Below, one piece after another: positions 26,800 to 34,508 of a DNA stretch of 64,000 nucleotides; within the stretch, counting starts at the first letter, position 1, and every line of letters begins with the position of its first letter. The position numbers were made by a program, and so were the translations under genes. The stretch covers positions 3,567,001 to 3,631,000 of the forward strand of contig NZ_CP107902.1 in NCBI RefSeq assembly GCF_036013935.1, given 5' to 3'. The notes beneath the pieces were generated by a model that ran no database searches, was not told where the DNA came from, and was given only the letters and a program-made list of their open reading frames with translations. Source of the stretch: Streptomyces sp. NBC_00461. Its GTDB lineage: Bacteria; Actinomycetota; Actinomycetes; Streptomycetales; Streptomycetaceae.

Positions 26800-27947
26800 T
26801 GGGCCACTCCGTACAGGGCGAGCAGGTTCTTCATCCGTTCCTCGGCCAGTTTCGGGTCGGGGAACAGGCCCAGGCCGTCCGCCAGTTCGTAGGCGCGGGC
26901 GAAGTGCGGGAGGGAGCGGGCCGACTGGAGGCCGCCGACCATCGTGAAGTGCGACTGATGGCCGGCCAGCCAGGCGAGGAAGACCACGCCCGTCTTGTAG
27001 AAGCGGGTGGGGGTCTGGAAGAGGTGGCGTGAGAGGTCGACCGTCGGGTCGAGCAGGGCGCGGAAGCCCGCCGTGTTCCCCGTGTCGAGGACCCGGACCG
27101 CCTCCGCCGCCAGCGGGCCCAGCGGGTCGAAGATGCCGAGCAGGGCGTGGCTGAAGCCCTGCTCGTCGCCGGCGATCAGCTCGGGGTAGTTGAAGTCGTC
27201 GCCGGTGTAGCAGCGCACGCCCTGCGGGAGCCGGCGGCGGATGTCGATCTCCCGCTGGGCGTCCAGGAGCGAGACCTTGATGCCCTCCACCTTGTCGGGG
27301 TGGGCGGCGATGACCTCCAGGAAGGTGTCCGTCGCCGTGTCGAGGTCGCTCGACCCCCAGTAGCCCTCCAGCGCCGGGTCGAACATCGGGCCCAGCCAGT
27401 GCAGGACCACCGGCTCGGCGGCCTGGCGGAGCAGGTGGCCGTAGACCTCCAGGTAGTCCTCGGGGCCCGACGCCGCGGCGGCCAGCGCCCGGGACGCCAT
27501 CAGGATGGCCTGCGCGCCGGACTCCTCGACGAGGGTGAGCTGCTCCTCGTAGGCCGCCCGGACCTCCACGAGGGATCCGGCGGCGATCTGGTCGGTGCCG
27601 ACGCCGCAGGCGATCCGGCCGCCGACCGCCTTGGCCTCGGCGGCGCTGCGCCGGATCAGCTCGGCCGCGCCCGCCCAGTCCAGGCCCATGCCGCGCTGGG
27701 CGGTGTCCATGGCCTCCGCGACACCGAGCCCGTGGGACCACAGGTGGCGGCGGAAGGCGAGGGTGGCGTCCCAGTCGACGGCGGCGGGCGAGTCGGGCGA
27801 CACGTCCGCGTACGGGTCGGCGACGACGTGGGCCGCCGAGAAGACCGTACGCGAGGTGAAGGGGGAGCCGGTGGTGAGGGCGAGGGGCTCCGGGCGGGGG
27901 TCGTACGCCCTCAACCCGCCTTTGAAGTCGGGGAGTTGGATGGTCAC
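26796..27947 (-). CDS. DUF993 protein, dihydrodipicolinate synthase-like aldolase
   Basis: This 383-residue protein has the DUF993 pattern and weak resemblance to DHDPS/NAL aldolases: ACGVGTDQIAAG, VVLHWLGPMFDPALEGYWGS, VEGIKVSLLD (possible Schiff-base Lys) and RCYTGDDFNYPELI. GTG at 27947 overlaps the Gfo/Idh stop, and its own stop overlaps the isomerase start, so all three genes are translationally coupled. I infer an aldolase or retro-aldol step in sugar breakdown. No experimental function is known to me for this family. Confidence 0.8.
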   Translation of the reverse strand: MTIQLPDFKGGLRAYDPRPEPLALTTGSPFTSRTVFSAAHVVADPYADVSPDSPAAVDWDATLAFRRHLWSHGLGVAEAMDTAQRGMGLDWAGAAELIRRSAAEAKAVGGRIACGVGTDQIAAGSLVEVRAAYEEQLTLVEESGAQAILMASRALAAAASGPEDYLEVYGHLLRQAAEPVVLHWLGPMFDPALEGYWGSSDLDTATDTFLEVIAAHPDKVEGIKVSLLDAQREIDIRRRLPQGVRCYTGDDFNYPELIAGDEQGFSHALLGIFDPLGPLAAEAVRVLDTGNTAGFRALLDPTVDLSRHLFQTPTRFYKTGVVFLAWLAGHQSHFTMVGGLQSARSLPHFARAYELADGLGLFPDPKLAEERMKNLLALYGVAQ

Positions 27948-29101
27948 AGCGCGATCTCCGGTACGTCGAGACGGAGGCCCTCGGCCGAGGACCTCAGGCC
28001 CAGGTCGGCGAGCTGGACGCCGCGGGCGCCGGCGAGGAGGTCCCAGTGGTAGGGGGCGTCGGCGTAGACGTGCTTGAGGAACAGCTCCCACTGGGCCTTG
28101 AAGCCGTTGTCGAACTCCTCGTTGTCCGGGATCTCCTGCCACTGGTCGCGGAAGGAGTAGGTGGCCGGGATGTCGGGGTTCCAGACCGGCTTGGGGGTCA
28201 TGGTGCGGTGCTGGACGCGGCAGTTGCGCAGGCCGGCGACCGCGGAGCCCTCGGTGCCGTCGACCTGGAACTCGACGAGTTCGTCGCGGCCCACGCGCAC
28301 GGCCCAGCTGGAGTTGATCTGGGCGATCGCGCCGCCGTCGAGCTCGAAGATGCCGTAGGCGGCGTCGTCGGCGGTGGCGTCGTAGGGCTTGCCGTTCTCG
28401 TCCCAGCGCTGCGGGATGTGGGTGGTGGCGATGGCCTGGACGGACTTCACCCGGCCGAACAGCTCGTGCAGCACGTACTCCCAGTGCGGGAACATGTCGA
28501 CGACGATGCCGCCGCCGTCCTCCGCGCGGTAGTTCCAGGACGGGCGCTGGGCGGCCTGCCAGTCGCCCTCGAAGACCCAGTAGCCGAACTCGCCGCGGAT
28601 GGACAGGATCCGGCCGAAGAAGCCGCCGTCGATGAGGCGCTTGAGCTTCAGCAGGCCCGGGAGGAAGAGCTTGTCCTGGACGACGCCGTGCTTGATGCCC
28701 GCGTCGTTCGCGAGGCGGGCGAGCTCCAGGGCGCCGTCGAGGCCGGTGGCGGTGGGCTTCTCGGTGTAGATGTGCTTGCCCGCCGCGATCGCCTTCTTGA
28801 TCGCCTCCTCGCGGGCCGAGGTCACCTGGGCGTCGAAGTAGATGTCGACGGTCGGGTCGGCGAGTACCGCGTCCACGTCGGTGGAGATGTTCGCCGGGTC
28901 CAGGCCGTGCTGTTCGGCGAGCGCCTTGAGCGCGTGCTCACGGCGGCCGACCAGGATCGGCTCCGGCCACAGCACGGTGCCGTCACCGAGGTCGAGGCCG
29001 CCCTGTTCGCGGATGGCCAGGATGGAACGGACCAGGTGCTGGCGGTAGCCCATGCGCCCGGTCACACCGTTCATGGCGATACGCACCGTCTTGCGTGTCA
29101 C
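27944..29101 (-). CDS. Gfo/Idh/MocA family oxidoreductase
   Basis: This 385-residue NAD(P)-dependent dehydrogenase has an N-terminal Rossmann part (VRIAMNGVTGRMGYRQH), the EKPTATG motif with the conserved Lys, and a C-terminal substrate domain including GGGIVVDMFPHWEYVLH. I chose GTG at 29101 (VTRKTVRIAMNG), preceded by GAAGGGA; the longer in-frame form from 29179 adds 26 residues without similarity and would start inside the operator region. It heads the operon with DUF993 and isomerase genes and is divergent from a LacI regulator. Confidence 0.87.
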   Translation of the reverse strand: MTRKTVRIAMNGVTGRMGYRQHLVRSILAIREQGGLDLGDGTVLWPEPILVGRREHALKALAEQHGLDPANISTDVDAVLADPTVDIYFDAQVTSAREEAIKKAIAAGKHIYTEKPTATGLDGALELARLANDAGIKHGVVQDKLFLPGLLKLKRLIDGGFFGRILSIRGEFGYWVFEGDWQAAQRPSWNYRAEDGGGIVVDMFPHWEYVLHELFGRVKSVQAIATTHIPQRWDENGKPYDATADDAAYGIFELDGGAIAQINSSWAVRVGRDELVEFQVDGTEGSAVAGLRNCRVQHRTMTPKPVWNPDIPATYSFRDQWQEIPDNEEFDNGFKAQWELFLKHVYADAPYHWDLLAGARGVQLADLGLRSSAEGLRLDVPEIAL

Positions 29102-29177
29102 GTCATTCCCTTCGCAGGCGTCGTACTCAGCGTCGTACGCGGATGCGCGCGCCGCGTCGGCCTCACTGACGAGCGTC

Positions 29178-29192
29178 ACAGCAAGCGCTTTC
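29178..29192. promoter_or_regulatory. LacI-type operator upstream of the Gfo/Idh operon
   Basis: ACAGCAAGCGCTTTC contains the AAGCGCTT palindrome core of LacI/GalR operators. Its first 12 bases are identical to the complement of 5877-5888 in front of the iol operon. It lies 77 bases before the oxidoreductase start and 218 bases before the divergent LacI gene. The remainder of 29193-29409 has no gene. Confidence 0.65.
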
Positions 29193-29409
29193 TATCTATG
29201 GAGAAGCTAGCCTCTGAGCGGTGGTTCCGACAAGACCGTGACCGCTTCGAGTTGTTCGAGGGGACGAACAGCGGGGGGTTGTGGCCGTAAGGTCTGCTCG
29301 ACGTGCTCGGAACCGGGGGGCCTGGGGTCGACCTGTCCACGAGGGCGTACCACGAACCGATGAGGGCGTACGACAGGTACGACGAGATGCGTGACCGGAG
29401 GACGACGAG

Positions 29410-30456
29410 ATGACGGTGACCCTGGCGGACGTGGCGGCCCGCGCGCAGGTCTCGCCCGCGACGGTGTCGCGCGTACTGAACGGGAACTATCCCGTGGCCG
29501 CATCCACCCGTGAGCGGGTGCTGAAGGCGGTCGACGAGCTGGACTACGTGCTGAACGGGCCCGCGAGTTCGCTGGCCGCGGCCACTTCCGACCTGGTGGG
29601 GATTCTCGTCAACGACATCGCCGACCCGTTCTTCGGGATCATGGCGAGCGCGATCCAGGCGGAGATCGGGGGGCCCGGGGGCCGAGCCGGGGGCGAGCGG
29701 CTGGCGGTCGTCTGCAACACGGGGGGTTCGCCGGAGCGTGAACTGACCTATCTGACCCTGCTGCAGCGCCAGCGGGCGGCGGCGGTCGTGCTGACCGGCG
29801 GAGCCATTCAGGACGCGCCGCACGCGGCGGCGGTGGCGGCGAAACTGCGGAAGCTGACGGACGCGGGGACGCGGGTGGTGCTGTGCGGGCGGCCGCCGGC
29901 ACCGGACACCGGAGCGATCGCGCTCGCCTTCGACAACCGCGGCGGCGGACAGCGGCTCACCGAGCACCTGATCGGTCTCGGGCACCGGCGGCTCGGGTAC
30001 ATCGCGGGGCCGGAGGAACGGACGACGACGCGGCACCGCCTTGAGGGGCACCGGGCGGCGCTGGCCGCGGCGGGGATCGAGGAGGATCCCCGGTGGACGG
30101 TGTGGGGTCGCTACGACCGGACCTCGGGGTACGAGGCGACGCTTGAGCTGCTGCGCCGGGATCCGTCCCTCACAGCGGTGGTCGCGGCGAACGACTCCGT
30201 CGCGCTGGGGGCGTGTGCCGCGCTGCGGGAGTCCGGGCTGCGGATTCCTCAGGACGTGTCGGTCGCCGGCTTCGACGATCTGCCGTTCAGCATCGACGCG
30301 GTGCCCGCTCTGACGACGGTGCGGTTGCCGTTGGCGGAGGCGGGGGCGCGGGCCGGGCGGATCGCGATGGGGCGGGAGGAGCCGCCGCCCGGGGACATCG
30401 CGACGGTTCGGGGAGAGCTGATGGTCCGGGGGTCCTCTGGGGGGCCGCGCGGCTGA
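29410..30456 (+). CDS. LacI-family transcriptional regulator
   Basis: This 348-residue regulator begins MTVTLADVAARAQVSPATVSRV (HTH headpiece) with hinge NGPASSLAAATSD, and the sensor domain contains GILVNDIADPFFGIMASAIQ, TAVVAANDSVALGACAAL and VAGFDDLPFSIDAV. GGAGGACGACGAG precedes the ATG. It is divergent from the Gfo/Idh-DUF993-isomerase operon and probably controls it through the AGCAAGCGCT site. The same site occurs before iolC, so it may also act on inositol genes. Confidence 0.9.
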   Translation: MTVTLADVAARAQVSPATVSRVLNGNYPVAASTRERVLKAVDELDYVLNGPASSLAAATSDLVGILVNDIADPFFGIMASAIQAEIGGPGGRAGGERLAVVCNTGGSPERELTYLTLLQRQRAAAVVLTGGAIQDAPHAAAVAAKLRKLTDAGTRVVLCGRPPAPDTGAIALAFDNRGGGQRLTEHLIGLGHRRLGYIAGPEERTTTRHRLEGHRAALAAAGIEEDPRWTVWGRYDRTSGYEATLELLRRDPSLTAVVAANDSVALGACAALRESGLRIPQDVSVAGFDDLPFSIDAVPALTTVRLPLAEAGARAGRIAMGREEPPPGDIATVRGELMVRGSSGGPRG

Positions 30457-30562
30457 AGGGTGCCGCTGAGGGGCGGCCGCGCGACTGAGGGGCGACACCG
30501 AGGGGGTGGCCGCACCGGCGCTCGGGCCGTGGTGGACGGACGGGGCCGGGCGGGGGTTCGAG

Positions 30563-30667
30563 CTCGTCTCCATGACGAGGGGCAGAACCGGCGTGCACTC
30601 GTCTCCATGGCGAGGGGCAGGACCGGCGTGCACTCGTCTCCACGGTCAGGGGCAAGTCCGGCGTGCA
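30563..30667. repeat. Three 35-bp tandem repeats with internal dyad
   Basis: Three adjacent 35-base units start at 30563, 30598 and 30633. Each begins CTCGTCTCCA and ends CCGGCGTGCA. Unit 1 has the perfect arms CTCGTC/GACGAG around TCCAT; unit 2 has one mismatch, unit 3 more. The array sits in the 337-base gap between the LacI and MarR-GNAT genes, which contains no supported gene. Confidence 0.85.
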
Positions 30668-30754
30668 GGTGGGTGTCTGCCGGCCGGTGGGCGACGAGGG
30701 GTAGTCCCAGGGGCGTGGGTGTCCTAGTCTCGACCCGACGGTATCTCTGACTGA

Positions 30755-30782
30755 GTCAACTGTTCGGGGTCAACCATTCGGG
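30755..30782. promoter_or_regulatory. 14-bp tandem repeat before the MarR-GNAT gene
   Basis: GTCAACTGTTCGGG (30755-30768) is immediately followed by GTCAACCATTCGGG (30769-30782), 12 of 14 bases matching. The pair ends 11 bases before the start codon and overlaps the leader, so it is a possible autoregulatory site for the MarR domain. Confidence 0.5.
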
Positions 30783-30793
30783 GGTCGGCACTC

Positions 30794-31726
30794 ATGACCG
30801 TCCAGGACATCCGCACCTTCAACCGCTTCTACACGAACGTCATCGGCGCTCTCGACTACAGCCGCCAGCTGTACGCCCCGTACACGCTGACCGAGTCCCG
30901 GGTGCTCTACGAACTCGCGCACTCCCCGCGTACCGACGCGGTGGATCTGCGGACCGAACTCTCCCTGGACGCCGGGTACTTGAGCCGGATCCTGAACAAG
31001 TTCGAGGACGACGGGCTGATCGAGCGCGCACCGTCCGCGCGTGATCCCCGGCGCCGCGAGGTCACCCTCACCTCGCGCGGGCGTGAGACCGCGGGCCTGC
31101 TCGCCGAGCGGGCCAACGAGTCCGTGGGCGCGCTCCTGGCCACCGTGCCCTCCGCCGACCGGCCCCGCCTGTCGGAGGCGATGCGCACGGTCCGCGAGAT
31201 CCTCTCCGACGGCCGCCCGCCCCGCCGCGAGGACGTCGTCCTGCGCGAGCCCGGTCCCGGCGACCTGGGATGGATCGTCCAGCGCAACGCCGCGCTGTAC
31301 GCCGCCGAGTACGGCTTCAACGCCGACTACGAGGGGCTGGTGGCCCGTATCGTCGCCGACTTCGCCGAGGACCACGACCCGCATCTGGAGCGGGTGTGGA
31401 TCGCCGAGGTCGACGGCCGGCCGGTGGGATGCATCATGTGCGTACGGGACGACGCCCCGGCCACCGCTCGGCTGCGGCTGCTGCTGGTCGAGCCCGAGGC
31501 GCGGGGGCTCGGCATCGGCGACCGGCTCGTGGGGTCCGTCGTCGACTTCGCCCGCGAGGTCGGCTACCGCGACGTCGTGCTGTGGACCAACGACGTCCTC
31601 GGCGCCGCCCGCCGCATCTACCAGCGCCACGGTTTCGTCCTGGTCGCCGAGAAACCGCACCGCTCGTTCGGAAAGGACCTGACCGGCCAGGACTGGCGGC
31701 TGGACCTGCACGGCTCCCCGGGGTGA
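30794..31726 (+). CDS. MarR-GNAT fusion protein
   Basis: This 310-residue protein joins an N-terminal MarR-type winged helix (residues about 1-140; LTESRVLYELAHSPR, LDAGYLSRILNKFEDDGLIER, DPRRREVTLTSRG) to a C-terminal GNAT acetyltransferase (residues about 150-310; RLRLLLVEPEARGLGIGDRLV as acetyl-CoA loop, NDVLGAARRIYQRHGFVLV). Such fusions are widespread in bacteria; the DNA target and acetyl acceptor are unknown. The next gene starts 12 bases after its stop, so both are probably co-transcribed. Confidence 0.9.
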   Translation: MTVQDIRTFNRFYTNVIGALDYSRQLYAPYTLTESRVLYELAHSPRTDAVDLRTELSLDAGYLSRILNKFEDDGLIERAPSARDPRRREVTLTSRGRETAGLLAERANESVGALLATVPSADRPRLSEAMRTVREILSDGRPPRREDVVLREPGPGDLGWIVQRNAALYAAEYGFNADYEGLVARIVADFAEDHDPHLERVWIAEVDGRPVGCIMCVRDDAPATARLRLLLVEPEARGLGIGDRLVGSVVDFAREVGYRDVVLWTNDVLGAARRIYQRHGFVLVAEKPHRSFGKDLTGQDWRLDLHGSPG

Positions 31727-31737
31727 CAGTAGGGACC

Positions 31738-32538
31738 ATGAGACTGGCGTTCTCCACCCTCGGCGTCCCCGGCCTGCCCATCCCGGACGTGGTCCGGCTC
31801 GCGGCCACCCACGGCTACCACGGCGTCGAGCTGCGCGCCCACCCGGAGGAGCCGGTCCACCCGGGCATAGACCTCTCCGAACGGGCCGACGTGGCCTCCG
31901 AGTTCAAGGCGGGAGGCATCGAGATCCTGGGCCTCGCCGGGTACGTGCGCGTGGCCGCGCCCGGCGACGACGGCCCCGTGATCGAGGAGATCCGCCGCCT
32001 CCTCGACCTCGCCCGCGACCTCGGCGCCCCCTACGTCCGGGTCTTCCCCGGCGCGGACCACGAACAGACCACCGAGCGCGCCGACGCCCTGGCCGCCCGG
32101 CGGCTGGGCACGGCCGCGGAGTACGCCGCCGACCTCGGCGTACGCATCCTCCTGGAGACCCACGACTCGCATCGCAGGGCAGCCGACGCGATCCGGATCC
32201 TGGGCCCGGTCGGCCACCGTCATGTCGGCGCCCTGTGGGACGTCATGCACACCTGGCTGGGCGGCGAGCAGCCGTCGGAGTCGTACGCCGCCCTGTCGCC
32301 GTTCCTCGGCTATGTCCAGGTCAAGGACATCGCCTCCGCCGAGGACACGACCCCGCTCGCGCTCGGCGCCGGCGTCCTGCCGCTCACCGAGTGCGTGGAG
32401 GTCCTCTCCCGGCACGGCTGGGACGGCTGGCTGTGCTGGGAGTACGAGAAGCGGTGGTACGAGGAGGCGGCGCCGCTGCAGGAGCTGCTGGCGGCGGGAC
32501 GGGAGCACTTGGCGCGACTGCTCAACGAGTGCGCCTGA
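31738..32538 (+). CDS. Sugar phosphate isomerase/epimerase (TIM barrel)
   Basis: This 266-residue AP-endonuclease-2-type TIM barrel starts MRLAFSTLGVPGLPIPDVVR, with metal-site segments ILLETHDSHRRAADA, ALWDVMHTWLGGE, YVQVKDIASAE and WLCWEYEKRWYEE. It is the third member of this superfamily in the window. It follows the MarR-GNAT gene closely and ends before a strong hairpin. Substrate unknown; similar proteins act on inositol derivatives and rare sugars. Confidence 0.85.
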   Translation: MRLAFSTLGVPGLPIPDVVRLAATHGYHGVELRAHPEEPVHPGIDLSERADVASEFKAGGIEILGLAGYVRVAAPGDDGPVIEEIRRLLDLARDLGAPYVRVFPGADHEQTTERADALAARRLGTAAEYAADLGVRILLETHDSHRRAADAIRILGPVGHRHVGALWDVMHTWLGGEQPSESYAALSPFLGYVQVKDIASAEDTTPLALGAGVLPLTECVEVLSRHGWDGWLCWEYEKRWYEEAAPLQELLAAGREHLARLLNECA

Positions 32539-32589
32539 GCGCTCCGCCGGAAGCGCGGTGATGAACCTGCGGGCCGGTGGGGGCTGGTC

Positions 32590-32616
32590 GCGGGGACGGC
32601 CGTACGGCGTCCCCGC
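32590..32616. terminator. Bidirectional hairpin between isomerase and EPSP synthase genes
   Basis: GCGGGGACG (32590-32598) and CGTCCCCGC (32608-32616) form a perfect nine-base stem around a palindromic loop. It lies between convergent genes ending at 32538 and 32664 and could serve both. Confidence 0.65.
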
Positions 32617-32663
32617 CCGCCCTCGCAGTCCCCGTCGCGCCCTGTCATGCCTTCAGGAGCAGC

Positions 32664-33926
32664 TCACCGGCCGTACCCCAGTACGCCCCTCAGCTCCGCG
32701 AACGCCTCGTGGAAAGCGGGGAAGGTCTTCCGTACACAGCCGGGGTCGTCGAACGAGATTCCCGGTGCGCGCAGCGCGGTGACCGCGAAGGACATCACGA
32801 TGCGGTGATCGCCGTAGGACTTGATCTGCGTGCCGGCCCCGGCGGGTGGGCCCGGGTGGATCTCGATCCAGTCCGGGCCCGTGGCCACCTCGACCCCCAG
32901 CCGTCGCAGGTTCTCGGCGCACGCGTCCAGTCGGTCGCACTCCTTCACGCGGGTGTTCGCGACGTTCTCGATCCGCACCGGACCGTCCGCGAACGGCGCG
33001 ATCGCGGCCAGCGTCGGCATCGTGTCCGAGATGTCCCGCATGGTGACGGTGAGACCGTGGGGCACGCCCGTACCCCGGACCGTCGTGCCGTCCGGGCGCA
33101 CCGAGACCTCCGCGCCCATCCTGCGCAGGACGTCGACGAAGCCGAGGTCTCCCTGCAGGGCCCCCACGCCCAGCCCCGGCACCGTCACCTCGGCGCCCGG
33201 CGTCACCGCCGCCGCCGCGAAGAAGTAGCTCGCCGTGGACGCGTCGGGCTCGATCGCGTAGGTCGTGGCACGGTAGCCGCCGGGCTGGACCACGAACACG
33301 TCGGCGTCCCGCTCCACCTCCACCTCCACCTCCGCCCCGAACGCCCGCATCATCGCGAGCGTGATCTCCACGTACGGTGCCGAGACGAGGTCGGTGACCC
33401 GGATGCGCAGGCCTTGGCGGGTCAGCGGGCCCAGGAGCAGGAGCGCTGTCAGGTACTGCGAGGACTGGCCCGCGTCCAGGACCACCTCGCCGCCCTCGAC
33501 GCCCGCCGCCCGTACGGTGAGGGGGTGGTGCCCCTCGGCTTCCTCGTGCGTGAGGTCGACTCCCAGGTCGCGCAGGGCGCGGGTCAGGGGCAGCAGGGGG
33601 CGGCGGCGCATCTGCTCGGACGCGTCGAAGCGGTACGTGCCGCGGCCCGCCGCCGCGAGCGTCGGCAGGAAGCGGGCCGTCGTGGCGCCGTCCCGGCAGT
33701 ACACGTCCGCCTCGGTCAGTGAAGGGCCCTGCGGGCGGCCGTCCACCTGCCAGGCGCCCGGGGTCCGGCCGACGCGATACCCGAGCCGCACCAGCCCCTC
33801 GGCGAAGCCCTCCGTGTCGTCCGAGCGCAGGGGCCGTACGAGGGTGGTGACGCCGTCGGCCGCTGCCGCCAGGAAGAGCGCGCGGGCGGTGATGGACTTG
33901 GAACCGGGGATGTCGACTACGGGCAT
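32664..33926 (-). CDS. aroA: EPSP synthase (3-phosphoshikimate 1-carboxyvinyltransferase), divergent type
   Basis: This 420-residue enzyme makes EPSP in the shikimate pathway. Conserved are PGSKSITAR (Lys10, Arg15), DAGQSSQYLTALLLL, NTRVKECDRL, SYGDHRIVMSF and CVRKTFPAFHEAF, so the catalytic residues are retained. It differs from common forms at the PEP/glyphosate site: the usual GNAGT block reads RDGAT (residues 78-82), with Ala81 where E. coli has Gly96 and Phe86 where E. coli has Pro101. Streptomyces often have a second, standard aroA; this may be an additional copy. ATG at 33926 gives a short N-terminus but includes the first motif. Confidence 0.88.
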   Translation of the reverse strand: MPVVDIPGSKSITARALFLAAAADGVTTLVRPLRSDDTEGFAEGLVRLGYRVGRTPGAWQVDGRPQGPSLTEADVYCRDGATTARFLPTLAAAGRGTYRFDASEQMRRRPLLPLTRALRDLGVDLTHEEAEGHHPLTVRAAGVEGGEVVLDAGQSSQYLTALLLLGPLTRQGLRIRVTDLVSAPYVEITLAMMRAFGAEVEVEVERDADVFVVQPGGYRATTYAIEPDASTASYFFAAAAVTPGAEVTVPGLGVGALQGDLGFVDVLRRMGAEVSVRPDGTTVRGTGVPHGLTVTMRDISDTMPTLAAIAPFADGPVRIENVANTRVKECDRLDACAENLRRLGVEVATGPDWIEIHPGPPAGAGTQIKSYGDHRIVMSFAVTALRAPGISFDDPGCVRKTFPAFHEAFAELRGVLGYGR

Positions 33927-34508
33927 GGCCTCATGATCGGCCGCCCGTCACCGGCGACGCTGCCGCGTCCACGGGATGGACCTCTTCCCGTCGCCCGCGT
34001 GTCACCGAAGCCGGAGAGCGGCCCGCCGCCCGCCGGGGTGGCCGGAGTTCGCCCGGACCCGGCTCCGGCAAGGCGGTCGTACGCCCTGTGGCGCAAAGGA
34101 GCCGCTCGTCGTCCGGCGATCGCAGGGACCGTACGCACACTGCAGGAGCAGTGGCCGAACATCACGCCTCATCCGGCCCTGTGACCCCTCGGTCACCAAG
34201 TTCCGGGAATCGCCCGGAACGCGGGAACCAGCCCCCCTTACGGTTCGTCCAACCCGCAAGCTGACCGGATGAGTCTCCGCCGTGCGGTGTCGGCCCTCGC
34301 TGCTGGCTGCGATCGCTGACCTACCCTCTCCGCCGTACTGCGGCCGGCAGCACGCCGCCATCGGCGCGCCCCCCTCCAACAGCGCCGATGGCGGCCCCTC
34401 TCCGGTTGCTGCGCGCTCCCTTGACTGGCAGAAACTTTCCCACTATTGCTGACTCCTTGGAAGTTTCCTTCAGTTGATCTCCAACGGATCACTCCGGAAG
34501 GAGCGCAC
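33927..34508. other. Intergenic region without recognised genes
   Basis: These 582 bases separate divergent aroA and the GH3 gene. Short open frames on both strands (up to about 125 codons) have no recognisable domain or good ribosome site. Both promoters should be here. A lower-GC stretch at 34430-34490 just before the GH3 gene is the likeliest promoter area. Confidence 0.4.

Noticed and set aside
30563..30667. Possible CRISPR array
   Set aside because: The 35-base units are adjacent without spacers, there are only three, and no cas genes are near.
33933..34184. 83-codon plus-strand frame in the aroA-GH3 gap
   Set aside because: Pro/Arg-rich, no ribosome site, no similarity to any domain.
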